From positions 1 through 5,574 of the forward strand of contig JAQWDG010000125.1 of NCBI GenBank assembly GCA_028705545.1: a stretch of DNA of 5,574 bases, read 5' to 3'. The stretch comes from Methanoregula sp. (GTDB lineage: Archaea > Halobacteriota > Methanomicrobia > Methanomicrobiales > Methanospirillaceae). The notes under the pieces are model-generated. The model was given only the letters and a program-made list of their open reading frames with translations, ran no database searches and was not told the origin of the DNA. A program made the translations under genes and the position numbers. Shown here piece after piece: positions 1 through 5,574 of the stretch. Each line of letters starts with the position of its first letter. Positions within the stretch are counted from its first letter, which is position 1.

Positions 1-3000
1 CTTTTCCTCGCATTAGAAAGTTTAGCTTCTAGCTGTCTGTCTCTCTCATCCATGTAGGCATCCATATCGGCGATCCCGTACACGTTGCCCTGGATGGTCA
101 TGGGGGCATTGATCACTACCTGCCCACCGCCTCCTCCAAACCTCTCTATGGCCTGGTCGATGCCGCCTATCCACTCACCGCCCGGCCTGTCACCGACTAC
201 CGCCAGCGTTGGCTCAGGCACAAAGACGTCACCTTCTGCATAGGAAGGCAGGTAATAGGGGCTATAGGTGGAATATGGGCTATCCCACCAGTCGGAGCCG
301 CCGCCACCGCCGCCCCCATAGCTGCCGATCTGTTGGACATATACAGGCTTGGTGACCGGGGCACTTGCGGCGGCATTAATGGCCGCTATGGCGCTCATAG
401 CCTGGGAGTCGTCGACGTTGATGGGGACCTTCTGCTCCTCGGTCAGCTTTGCCTGGAAGCTCGACCACTGGCTTTCAGCGGCTGAAGTGTCGAGGCTCGG
501 GCTCAACTGGAAATCCGTATAGTCCTTCCCCAAGACAGCACCCCCGACCGAAGCCATAGCCTTCTGAGTGGCTGCTATGCTCTGGATCTGGCTGAGCTTC
601 CAGTCGAGATACTGCTCGCCTCCGGCTCCTATGTACGAGCCCTGGAAGAGAGTCTCAGCATTCTGCTCTTGCCAGAGGCCGAACTCTGACATGGTCTCGG
701 TGCAATCCTCCATGGCGCTTTTGAGCTGATCAAATCCTACCGTCGTGCCTTTCGTTTTGCTGTTGATGCCATCAAGAGTCACCCCGGCCCGGATACCGAA
801 CTCTTCCCAATATGATCCGCCTTCATGGAGAGCGGTGCCCAGGTCCCAAGTGTACTGCTTGTCTCGGTCGCTTAGGCTATCATAATTGTCCACCAGAGCC
901 TTGTATTTATCATAATAATATAAATAAAGGTCACTTCCTGCGGTGGGTGCAAGTCCTTTTTGTAAATATTGCTGAAGTTGGCTAACTTCTTCCTCGTAAC
1001 TAGCAGAAAAAAACCGTTCTACGTTTGATATGCCTAATTTTGATAAGTCCTCGCCTTTAGAATATGCATTGATTACTTTCGATAACAGTGAACTATCGTC
1101 GCCATCGATTTTTACTACAAGAGGGTTATTTTCGGCGAATAACTGCAGATCTCCTATGAGCCTCTGAACTTCTGCCTGTGCTTGGGCGTCGTCCGGATCG
1201 GCCTCCAGCCGGATTCGGGCAGCTTCCAACGATTCCAGTTTATCTTGCATAGCGCCGATGTATGCAAGTGCATTGTCACCGCCTTGCCGGGAGAACTCTT
1301 CGGGATCAAATAATCTCAGGTTTCTCATCCGAGATGCCGCGGATTCCAGTGTTTCGGGATCAAACCAGTTGTCTTGAATCGACTGGTTGATCATATCACC
1401 AGTGCTCTCGATTTCTGACTCGATGGCCCCTGCTACGTTTGTGAATATTCCACGGACCTCGAAGCGATCTACCATGAAATTGGAATTGGCTAGATTTGCG
1501 AAATTGGCATCCCCAAAATCTATATCGGCCTGCATAGACATTGCCTGCAGAGCTATTGAAGCCTCGTTGGCGGGCCTATCGACGTCCGATGTGACGTTGT
1601 ACCTGGCCACCTCTTCAGTTGTGTTGTTTGGGAGTGTTCTCGTGAGAGTATACTTACCGCCTACTTTTTCTGGTTTGTACTTCAGTTGGTATTTGATATT
1701 GCCCTCTTGAACAGGAGTACTCTCCCACGCAGCACTTTCCCACTTATTTTTTTTACTCTCGGATATTACCGGCTCTCCGGTAGCTGATGTTAGCCACTCA
1801 AGGAAGTATGCCTTGTCCTGGCTGATACCCGCATTCTGCCTAGAGCCGGCTGCGGACCAAAATGCATCGTCCACCGCATCAGCAACGGCACTTGTAATTC
1901 CTGACTTGGCATTCTGCGCTCCCTGTACCATTCCTTCTTTGGTGCCTTTCTTGACCGCATCTTCGGTCGCTATCCCGAGCTTTTCTTTAGCATTCGTGGA
2001 AACGCGATCCCAGAAGCCCGCCAAATCGCCCAGAAGAGAGGACGCGCCTTCGGCCACCCCGCCTAGCCCGATCTTGTTCAATCCCTGGCTAGCCAAAGAT
2101 CCCAGGGCATTGACAGCCCCAGAGACTGCCGTAGGGATAGCGTTCGCTAGGCCATCGACTATATCACCGAATATATCCCCCCAGAAGGCACCGACCTCAG
2201 ATAGCTTGCTATTGATGCTATCGAGTGCACCGGTCAGGGCCTGGAATTGGGCAGAGCTTGTGACCGTGGCTATGATTTCTTCTTTGAAGGCTTCGACATA
2301 AGCCCGGCCAGTCCGGAAGGCATCGTTGAGCCTGCCAGTACCCGCGACCAGGACGCTCAGGTTCATGCTGCCCATCGTGCCTATCATACCAGTAACCTGG
2401 CTGATTCCGGCAGTGAGCGGCCCCAGGCCTGCTGTCATGGGCTCCCACAGGTTCTCGCCTATCTGTCGGACAGCATTGAGCGATCCTGCCATTGAGTTTA
2501 TCACGGGCGATATGGCCGCGTTGATTGGGCCGCCTATGTCCTTCAGGATGGCGTTTAGGGAGTTCTTCAAGACCTGGATCGAGGACTTCATGTTGTCCGC
2601 GCCAGCCTCAAAAGATTCCCCTATCGACTCTCCTTTCTTCCCGGCCTCTACCGTGTCCTCGATGGACTGCCGCCATTTGTCTGTGTGGCCGACCATCTTT
2701 GTGAGAGCGTCCATGCCGTACGAGCCGCCCAGGGTCTTCGCGGTCGAAAGGAGCTTATCGGCAGGCAGGCTCTCCAGGGCCGACCCGATCCTCAGGATGG
2801 TGTCCGAGGGATCGGTGCTCATGGCCTGCATGAACTCCTCTGTGGACACCCCAAGGAGAGAGGCAGCTTCGGCCTGAGACTTTTCGTTAGTGGTGAGCTG
2901 GTTCAGGAGAGCGTCGAAGCTTCCTGCAGCTCGCTCTGCTGACGGGAACACGGAGCTGAGCATCCCGCCCCAGCCAGCCACTTCGTAGGCACCGGCACCG

Positions 3001-3770
3001 AGGGAGGACATTGAGCCCGCGACTCTGGTCGAGAAGTCGAGGACGTCCTTCTCTGTGGCATTGAAATTGTTGCCCACATAGTCCACCGCAGAACCGAACT
3101 GCCTCGCGAACTCTGATGAATCTTGAACTCCTTCCGGCAGGCTCTTGAGCTGGCCCTTGATCTTGCCTATGGCGGTGGCTGCCTCTTCAGCGGGCATATC
3201 GAATGCCGAACCCATCTGGAGGGCTACTTCGGTGAACCCGGCAATGGAAGTTTTCTCGATGCCCAAAGAACCAGCTGCAGCGGCGACGCTCTGTATTTCG
3301 GCAACCGTCGTTGGCATCCGGGAATAGAGGTTCGTGAGGCTAGAATCCAGCTCGTTGAAAGCCTCCGTACCCTTTTCTATGCTGGTGGTCTTGGAGATCT
3401 GGGCCATGCCAGCTTCCCATTCCATCGCGGCACGGGACGAGGCCACGCCCAGGGCTCCAGCTGCGGCTACTCCGGCCACTGCTGCGATACCGACCGGCCC
3501 CATAGCCAGAGCAGTGCTGCCCGCGATGTTCCCGAGAGCCCCCAGAGGCGCGGTGACCCCTTGCACCAGATCGGCGCCGATGCTCATCCCGGCTTGCTTC
3601 CAGTTCTTACCGGAAAGTGCACCAGATATGCCGCCGCTCATCTGGCCGCGTAGGTTCTGCTCGATACCGGCTACGCCAGCGGAGGCGTCTTGTTTCGCTT
3701 TGGCGAGCCCGGCCTGGAGCCTGGAGTCGTCAGCATCTATGATTACGGTTGCTCTGCCTACCTCAGTCAT
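1..3770 (-). CDS. Phage tail tape measure protein (3' end cut by window edge)
   Basis: This protein sets tail length, fills the tail tube during assembly and leaves at DNA delivery. The frame is open from ATG at 3768-3770 to the left edge, giving 1256 residues. A GAGGT ribosome site lies 3 bases upstream of the ATG. The N-terminus (V-I-I-D-A-D-D-S-R-L-Q-A-G-L) and a block at about residues 113-320 (M-E-W-E-A-G-M-A-Q-I-S-K-T-T, then A-A-A-A-G-S-L-G-I) are typical of TP901-type tape measures (PhageMin_Tail family, from memory). Residues 73-112 form an Ala/Gly-rich hydrophobic stretch. After a low-GC, partly beta-like middle (about 655-965), a seven-glycine linker leads to a C-terminal part containing A-E-G-D-V-F-V-P-E-P-T-L-A-V-V-G-D, a usual tape measure ending, so probably few residues are missing. 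I see no lysozyme or peptidase motif. At about 1.5 angstrom per residue the tail would be near 190 nm. Confidence 0.95.
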   Translation of the reverse strand, partial: MTEVGRATVIIDADDSRLQAGLAKAKQDASAGVAGIEQNLRGQMSGGISGALSGKNWKQAGMSIGADLVQGVTAPLGALGNIAGSTALAMGPVGIAAVAGVAAAGALGVASSRAAMEWEAGMAQISKTTSIEKGTEAFNELDSSLTNLYSRMPTTVAEIQSVAAAAGSLGIEKTSIAGFTEVALQMGSAFDMPAEEAATAIGKIKGQLKSLPEGVQDSSEFARQFGSAVDYVGNNFNATEKDVLDFSTRVAGSMSSLGAGAYEVAGWGGMLSSVFPSAERAAGSFDALLNQLTTNEKSQAEAASLLGVSTEEFMQAMSTDPSDTILRIGSALESLPADKLLSTAKTLGGSYGMDALTKMVGHTDKWRQSIEDTVEAGKKGESIGESFEAGADNMKSSIQVLKNSLNAILKDIGGPINAAISPVINSMAGSLNAVRQIGENLWEPMTAGLGPLTAGISQVTGMIGTMGSMNLSVLVAGTGRLNDAFRTGRAYVEAFKEEIIATVTSSAQFQALTGALDSINSKLSEVGAFWGDIFGDIVDGLANAIPTAVSGAVNALGSLASQGLNKIGLGGVAEGASSLLGDLAGFWDRVSTNAKEKLGIATEDAVKKGTKEGMVQGAQNAKSGITSAVADAVDDAFWSAAGSRQNAGISQDKAYFLEWLTSATGEPVISESKKNKWESAAWESTPVQEGNIKYQLKYKPEKVGGKYTLTRTLPNNTTEEVARYNVTSDVDRPANEASIALQAMSMQADIDFGDANFANLANSNFMVDRFEVRGIFTNVAGAIESEIESTGDMINQSIQDNWFDPETLESAASRMRNLRLFDPEEFSRQGGDNALAYIGAMQDKLESLEAARIRLEADPDDAQAQAEVQRLIGDLQLFAENNPLVVKIDGDDSSLLSKVINAYSKGEDLSKLGISNVERFFSASYEEEVSQLQQYLQKGLAPTAGSDLYLYYYDKYKALVDNYDSLSDRDKQYTWDLGTALHEGGSYWEEFGIRAGVTLDGINSKTKGTTVGFDQLKSAMEDCTETMSEFGLWQEQNAETLFQGSYIGAGGEQYLDWKLSQIQSIAATQKAMASVGGAVLGKDYTDFQLSPSLDTSAAESQWSSFQAKLTEEQKVPINVDDSQAMSAIAAINAAASAPVTKPVYVQQIGSYGGGGGGGSDWWDSPYSTYSPYYLPSYAEGDVFVPEPTLAVVGDRPGGEWIGGIDQAIERFGGGGGQVVINAPMTIQGNVYGIADMDAYMDERDRQLEAKLSNARK

Positions 3771-3773
3771 GGA

Positions 3774-3778
3774 ACCTC
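3774..3778 (-). promoter_or_regulatory. Ribosome binding site of the tape measure gene
   Basis: GAGGT on the minus strand, 3 bases before the ATG at 3770. The spacing is short but usable, and it supports this ATG as the real start. It lies in the 33-base gap between the divergent starts of the tape measure gene and the plus-strand secreted-protein gene. Confidence 0.5.
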
Positions 3779-3781
3779 AGA

Positions 3782-3789
3782 TTTATCTA
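3782..3789 (+). promoter_or_regulatory. Possible archaeal TATA box for the small secreted-protein gene
   Basis: TTTATCTA is one base away from the archaeal TATA consensus form TTTATATA. Its centre lies about 27 bases before the ATG at 3813, the distance expected if transcription began at that ATG as a leaderless message. No clear purine-rich BRE precedes it. This only matters if the host is an archaeon. It is a single short match in the gap between two divergent starts, so it could be chance. Confidence 0.25.
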
Positions 3790-3792
3790 TGT

Positions 3793-3796
3793 GGAG
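3793..3796 (+). promoter_or_regulatory. Ribosome binding site of the plus-strand small gene
   Basis: GGAG, 7 bases before the ATG at 3804. It is too far (16 bases) from the second in-frame ATG at 3813, so it favours 3804 as the start if the message carries a leader. Confidence 0.5.
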
Positions 3797-3803
3797 TTCG
3801 AAA

Positions 3804-4100
3804 ATGGCGATCATGAAAAAAGTGATAGCATTCCTATTGGTGGTTGGCTTCCTGGTGGGGGCTGCCCAGGCAAGATCTCCAATGTCAGGCGATTTGGTGC
3901 GGATTGGACTCGGTGTGACAAGTGGCGTGCTTAGTTATGAGGGAGTGGTCACGGACGTCAAAGATGGTATGATCTGCCTGGACTGCTGGTCCATGAGCAC
4001 GGTTAGTGCGAATGACGAAGATCTAGTAGATCGAGAATACCCATTTGATGTGTGCATAGGCACTGGCACGATAATGCACCTGGTATGGCTTTCCGACTAA
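3804..4100 (+). CDS. Small secreted protein of unknown function, inserted antisense in the tail module
   Basis: I do not recognise this 98-residue protein. The ATG at 3804 has GGAG 7 bases upstream; a second ATG at 3813 would give 95 residues. From the second Met the start M-K-K-V-I-A-F-L-L-V-V-G-F-L-V-G-A-A-Q-A is a standard signal peptide with likely cleavage after A-A-Q-A. The mature part, about 75 residues, begins R-S-P-M-S-G-D-L-V-R-I, has alternating polar/hydrophobic stretches (Y-E-G-V-V-T-D-V-K-D-G-M-I-C-L-D-C-W) that suggest a small beta barrel, and carries three cysteines, two as C-L-D-C. No further membrane segment is seen, so it should be exported or exposed outside the cell membrane. 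It is the only plus-strand gene here, between chaperone and tape measure, which fits a moron-type cargo gene. Its stop overlaps that of the chaperone extension. The signal peptide makes it likely real; its role is open. Confidence 0.75.
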   Translation: MAIMKKVIAFLLVVGFLVGAAQARSPMSGDLVRIGLGVTSGVLSYEGVVTDVKDGMICLDCWSMSTVSANDEDLVDREYPFDVCIGTGTIMHLVWLSD

Positions 4101-4570
4101 GGCGGCCCGCCCTCGCCTACGTCCTTCATCAGTTGGATGTGGTCGTCTAGGGAGGGCTTTCGGTCCTTCGGCTGCGCTCCAGGAACGACATAGAACTCCC
4201 GGAACGGCGGCAGGCCCTCGTTAAACCACTTGGCTACCCCGGTGGCAGCGGAATAACCGGCGAACGCTGCCAACCTCTCCTGCCGTGCGTCCTCATTCCG
4301 CTTGTGCTCGACCAGAGCGTTAAGCTCATTGGCCGTGAGGCTGAGAAAAGCGTCCGGTGACAGCCCCAGCTCGACCAGTCCTATTCTTGTGGCTTGTTGC
4401 CAGAAATTTTCTGAAGATTCTGAATCTTCTTCCGGTCGTCCGCCAGCTCCAGCCGGGCTACTTCCAGCTTGGCATCGGCCTTCTCCTTGTTGATCCGGTT
4501 GATTTCGGCTTCTCTGGCCATATTTTCCAGCCAGACCGCAACCAAAGAAGGGTCGTTCACCACCAGATAG
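4097..4570 (-). CDS. Tail assembly chaperone, -1 frame extension (GT-like), no start of its own
   Basis: This frame is open from just after a TAG at 4571-4573 to the TAG at 4097-4099. It has no ATG, GTG or TTG before the conserved block, so it is best read as the second half of the chaperone made by a -1 ribosomal shift from the upstream frame. From about 4405 it reads F-W-Q-Q-A-T-R-I-G-L-V-E-L-G-L-S-P-D-A-F and then L-S-L-T-A-N-E-L, 102 residues to the stop. This F-W...G-L-S-P-x-x-F...L-T-x-x-E-L pattern is typical of the distal chaperone domain in lambda-like tails and gene transfer agents, where it recruits the tape measure. Codons 4406-4570 overlap the short product. Slippage would have to happen before the zero-frame stop at 4381, giving a fusion of about 270 residues. 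Alternatives are a real or sequencing frameshift in a once single gene, or start at a rare codon. Confidence 0.72.
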   Translation of the reverse strand, partial: LSGGERPFFGCGLAGKYGQRSRNQPDQQGEGRCQAGSSPAGAGGRPEEDSESSENFWQQATRIGLVELGLSPDAFLSLTANELNALVEHKRNEDARQERLAAFAGYSAATGVAKWFNEGLPPFREFYVVPGAQPKDRKPSLDDHIQLMKDVGEGGPP

Positions 4571-4908
4571 CTATGATAGATCTTCTGTTGCAAGCTCTCC
4601 AGGCTACCGCCTCGGTCGAGATAGCCCTGGATGGCCTGGGATGCTTCGCTTGGGCCGTCCTTCTTTCCAATCCCGTCAATGTCGCATGCCGCTGCGACGG
4701 CGGCCTCAAGAACGTCAGATATCTTGAGGAAGTTGCTGAGAATATATCCCGCATGGACAGCCATGCCCGGCTTGAAGATCTCGTGCCTCTTCAGGATATC
4801 TTTTGCTCTGCTTTCGAACTTCTGGAGGGCTCGGAAGTTCCATCTAAGTTCTCTCGTCTCATCCATATCGAGCGTGATAAAGCTCTTTCCTGCATCTTCG
4901 TTTGACAT
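4381..4908 (-). CDS. Tail assembly chaperone, short zero-frame product (G-like)
   Basis: A protein of 175 residues that should bind and keep the tape measure soluble while the tail tube polymerises; it is not expected in the mature virion. Position between tube and tape measure is the main evidence. The segment L-R-W-N-F-R-A-L-Q-K-F-E-S-R (about residues 21-34) followed by helical stretches resembles the start of tail chaperones, in which a short beta strand leads into a helical bundle. Residues 129-167 are highly charged and heptad-like (A-R-E-A-E-I-N-R-I-N-K-E-K-A), probably a coiled coil. The ATG at 4908 follows AGGAAGGA with 6 bases of spacing. The C-terminal coding part overlaps the -1 frame extension, which would replace its last 10-15 residues in the fusion product. 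No catalytic motif is seen. The family call rests on context and pattern, not on a search. Confidence 0.8.
   Translation of the reverse strand: MSNEDAGKSFITLDMDETRELRWNFRALQKFESRAKDILKRHEIFKPGMAVHAGYILSNFLKISDVLEAAVAAACDIDGIGKKDGPSEASQAIQGYLDRGGSLESLQQKIYHSYLVVNDPSLVAVWLENMAREAEINRINKEKADAKLEVARLELADDRKKIQNLQKISGNKPQE
4426..4433 (-). promoter_or_regulatory. Candidate -1 frameshift site (GGAAGAAG)
   Basis: In the zero frame this reads CGG-AAG-AAG, two lysine codons. A -1 slip would move both lysine tRNAs onto GAA, with a G-U pair at the first position, and then read GAT into the F-W-Q-Q frame. It is not a classical X-XXY-YYZ heptamer. A second candidate, AGAAAATTTC around 4403-4411, lies just before the F-W codons. 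I cannot decide between them, and no strong downstream stem or pseudoknot was identified by eye. Confidence 0.25.
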
Positions 4909-4975
4909 ATCAAATCCTTCCTAGGAGGGAGGGCTCAGCAGTCCTTCGCATAACCACATCATCGCCCAACCATAT
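4909..4975 (-). other. Short gap between tube and chaperone genes
   Basis: These 67 bases contain no open frame of note. They hold the AGGAAGGA ribosome site of the chaperone (4915-4922) preceded by a pyrimidine-rich CCTCCCTCC stretch. No T-run or strong hairpin suggests a terminator, so the two genes are probably cotranscribed. Confidence 0.5.
4915..4922 (-). promoter_or_regulatory. Ribosome binding site of the tail assembly chaperone
   Basis: AGGAAGGA, 6 bases before the ATG at 4908. Good spacing decides this start. It partly overlaps the 8-base palindrome TCCTAGGA (4919-4926), which could in principle pair with the ribosome site, but the extended stem is broken by a mismatch. Confidence 0.6.
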
Positions 4976-5574
4976 TCATGTTTCGGGATAGATCTCCCCG
5001 TTTCCTTTCACGGTTATTGTTCTCTCTTGGGCTTTGTCCGGATTAGCTATGATGCGATCCAAGTTCAGGAGCGTGCCCTCACCGACGAAGCTCTTGGAAG
5101 TCGAGTAGATGCTGTATATCTTCCAGATGAGCTTGTCCGCCACATCAGGTAGATCAGCCTCGCCCGTGTAATAGAAGGCGCCTGCCGATATCTCCCATGA
5201 TCTCCGGCCAGATATCGAATTGCCCCAGCCAGAGTCGTCGATGCTTGTGGTATCGATCTCCCGGCCATCGATCTTCAGCTTGCCGTCGTAGACCAGCAGG
5301 ATCTTCACGAAGTTGGTTTCGCTCCGGCGCTTTCCGGTCGCGGTGATAGTGTGGCCGCTCATGGAAGTTTCGAACGTCACGGAGCCGCGTAGATAGTTCA
5401 CGGTGAACCCCGAGGTCACTGGCGTTCCGTCAGACTCTATGACCAGCGTCTCGTCTTCGTCCCAGTAGCGGCTACCTTTCGCGGCCTGATAAGTGAGATG
5501 GTCGCCAGAATCAGCCATCGCCAGATCAGTGAAGACGACCGACGCCTCGAGAGGATCGTCCTTATAGAGAGCGG
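4976..5574 (-). CDS. Major tail tube-like protein (5' end cut by window edge)
   Basis: Forms the stacked rings of the tail tube. The frame is open to the right edge; 198 residues are visible. The in-frame ATG at 5518 is probably internal, because no ribosome site precedes it and the reading upstream (L-E-A-S-V-V-F-T-D-L-A) joins smoothly to the following S-G-D-H-L-T-Y-Q. Two parts are visible. The first, up to about the F at position 5390, has R-Y-W-D-E-D-E-T and N-Y-L-R-G-S-V-T-F, a pattern I know from phage tail proteins. The second has the tube layout: D-G-K-L-K-I-D-G-R-E-I-D-T-T-S-I-D-D-S-G-W, then I-S-G-R-R-S-W-E-I-S-A-G-A-F-Y-Y, then F-V-G-E-G-T-L-L-N-L and a final I-T-V-K-G-N-G-E-I. 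Location directly before the chaperone supports the call. Another structural protein with a tube-like fold is the main alternative. Confidence 0.82.
   Translation of the reverse strand, partial: ALYKDDPLEASVVFTDLAMADSGDHLTYQAAKGSRYWDEDETLVIESDGTPVTSGFTVNYLRGSVTFETSMSGHTITATGKRRSETNFVKILLVYDGKLKIDGREIDTTSIDDSGWGNSISGRRSWEISAGAFYYTGEADLPDVADKLIWKIYSIYSTSKSFVGEGTLLNLDRIIANPDKAQERTITVKGNGEIYPET

Noticed and set aside
3690..3803. Upstream extension of the plus-strand small gene to a TTG at 3690, with GGAGG at 3681-3685
   Set aside because: It would run through the tape measure start region antisense and put about 40 residues before a clear signal peptide. The ATGs at 3804/3813 fit much better; GGAGG here is explained by coding sequence of the other strand.
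1387..3816. Several plus-strand open frames of 60-183 codons across the tape measure gene
   Set aside because: They are antisense shadows of a continuous minus-strand gene with strong family features, have low-complexity or improbable translations, and lack consistent ribosome sites.
4101..4111. GGCGGCCCGCC as a terminator hairpin after the convergent stops
   Set aside because: The stem is only 4 pairs with a 3-base loop, lies within the chaperone extension coding sequence and has no T-run on either strand.
4302..4924. Plus-strand open frames of up to 182 codons opposite the chaperone gene
   Set aside because: Antisense to two overlapping coding frames; the minus-strand product has ribosome site, context and family pattern.
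4916..4929. Palindrome TCCTAGGA with flanks as an operator or ribosome-site hairpin
   Set aside because: The perfect part is only 8 bases with no loop, and the longer stem has a mismatch; it is explained by neighbouring purine and pyrimidine ribosome-site sequence.
5065..5268. A 67-codon minus-strand open frame inside the tail tube gene
   Set aside because: It is an out-of-frame shadow of the tube gene with an Arg/Ser-rich, non-protein-like translation.

Overview
This window is part of the tail module of a long-tailed (siphovirus-type) virus or provirus. All structural genes run on the minus strand, so they read from the right edge to the left: a major tail tube-like protein (cut by the right edge), a tail assembly chaperone with a second overlapping reading frame, and a tape measure protein of at least 1256 residues (cut by the left edge close to its C-terminus). 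Tube, then chaperone with its frameshift extension, then tape measure is the conserved order of lambda-like tails.

Two features stand out. First, the chaperone occupies two frames. A 175-residue product ends at 4381, while a region typical of the second half of tail assembly chaperones (starting F-W-Q-Q-A-T-R) continues in the -1 frame to 4097 with no ATG, GTG or TTG start before its conserved block. This is the layout of the lambda G/GT programmed frameshift, although I see no textbook slippery heptamer. Second, a small gene (3804-4100) lies on the opposite strand between chaperone and tape measure. It encodes a protein of about 98 residues with a clear N-terminal signal peptide and does not look like a tail component. 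Its TAA stop interlocks with the TAG stop of the chaperone extension in the four bases CTAA. It looks like a moron-type cargo gene or an unrecognised secreted virus protein.

The tape measure gene is compositionally mixed. The ends are GC-rich (about 71% in one 120-base sample), whereas the stretch 901-1140 is about 35-37% GC. The low-GC middle codes for an unusual segment, part of which looks beta-rich, suggesting mosaic exchange. The same middle region holds an A8 run (coding strand) where a -1 slip would lead directly to a stop codon.

Host: frequent ATA for isoleucine, together with AGG/AGA/CGG for arginine in GC-rich DNA, recalls euryarchaeal methanogens (for example Methanothrix-like genomes). 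This is a composition-based guess, not a proof; a bacterial host is not excluded. Ribosome binding sites of the GGAG/GAGGT/AGGA type precede the three visible gene starts. No tRNA, rRNA, CRISPR array, insertion sequence or convincing terminator was found. The remaining open frames on the plus strand are antisense shadows of the tail genes.
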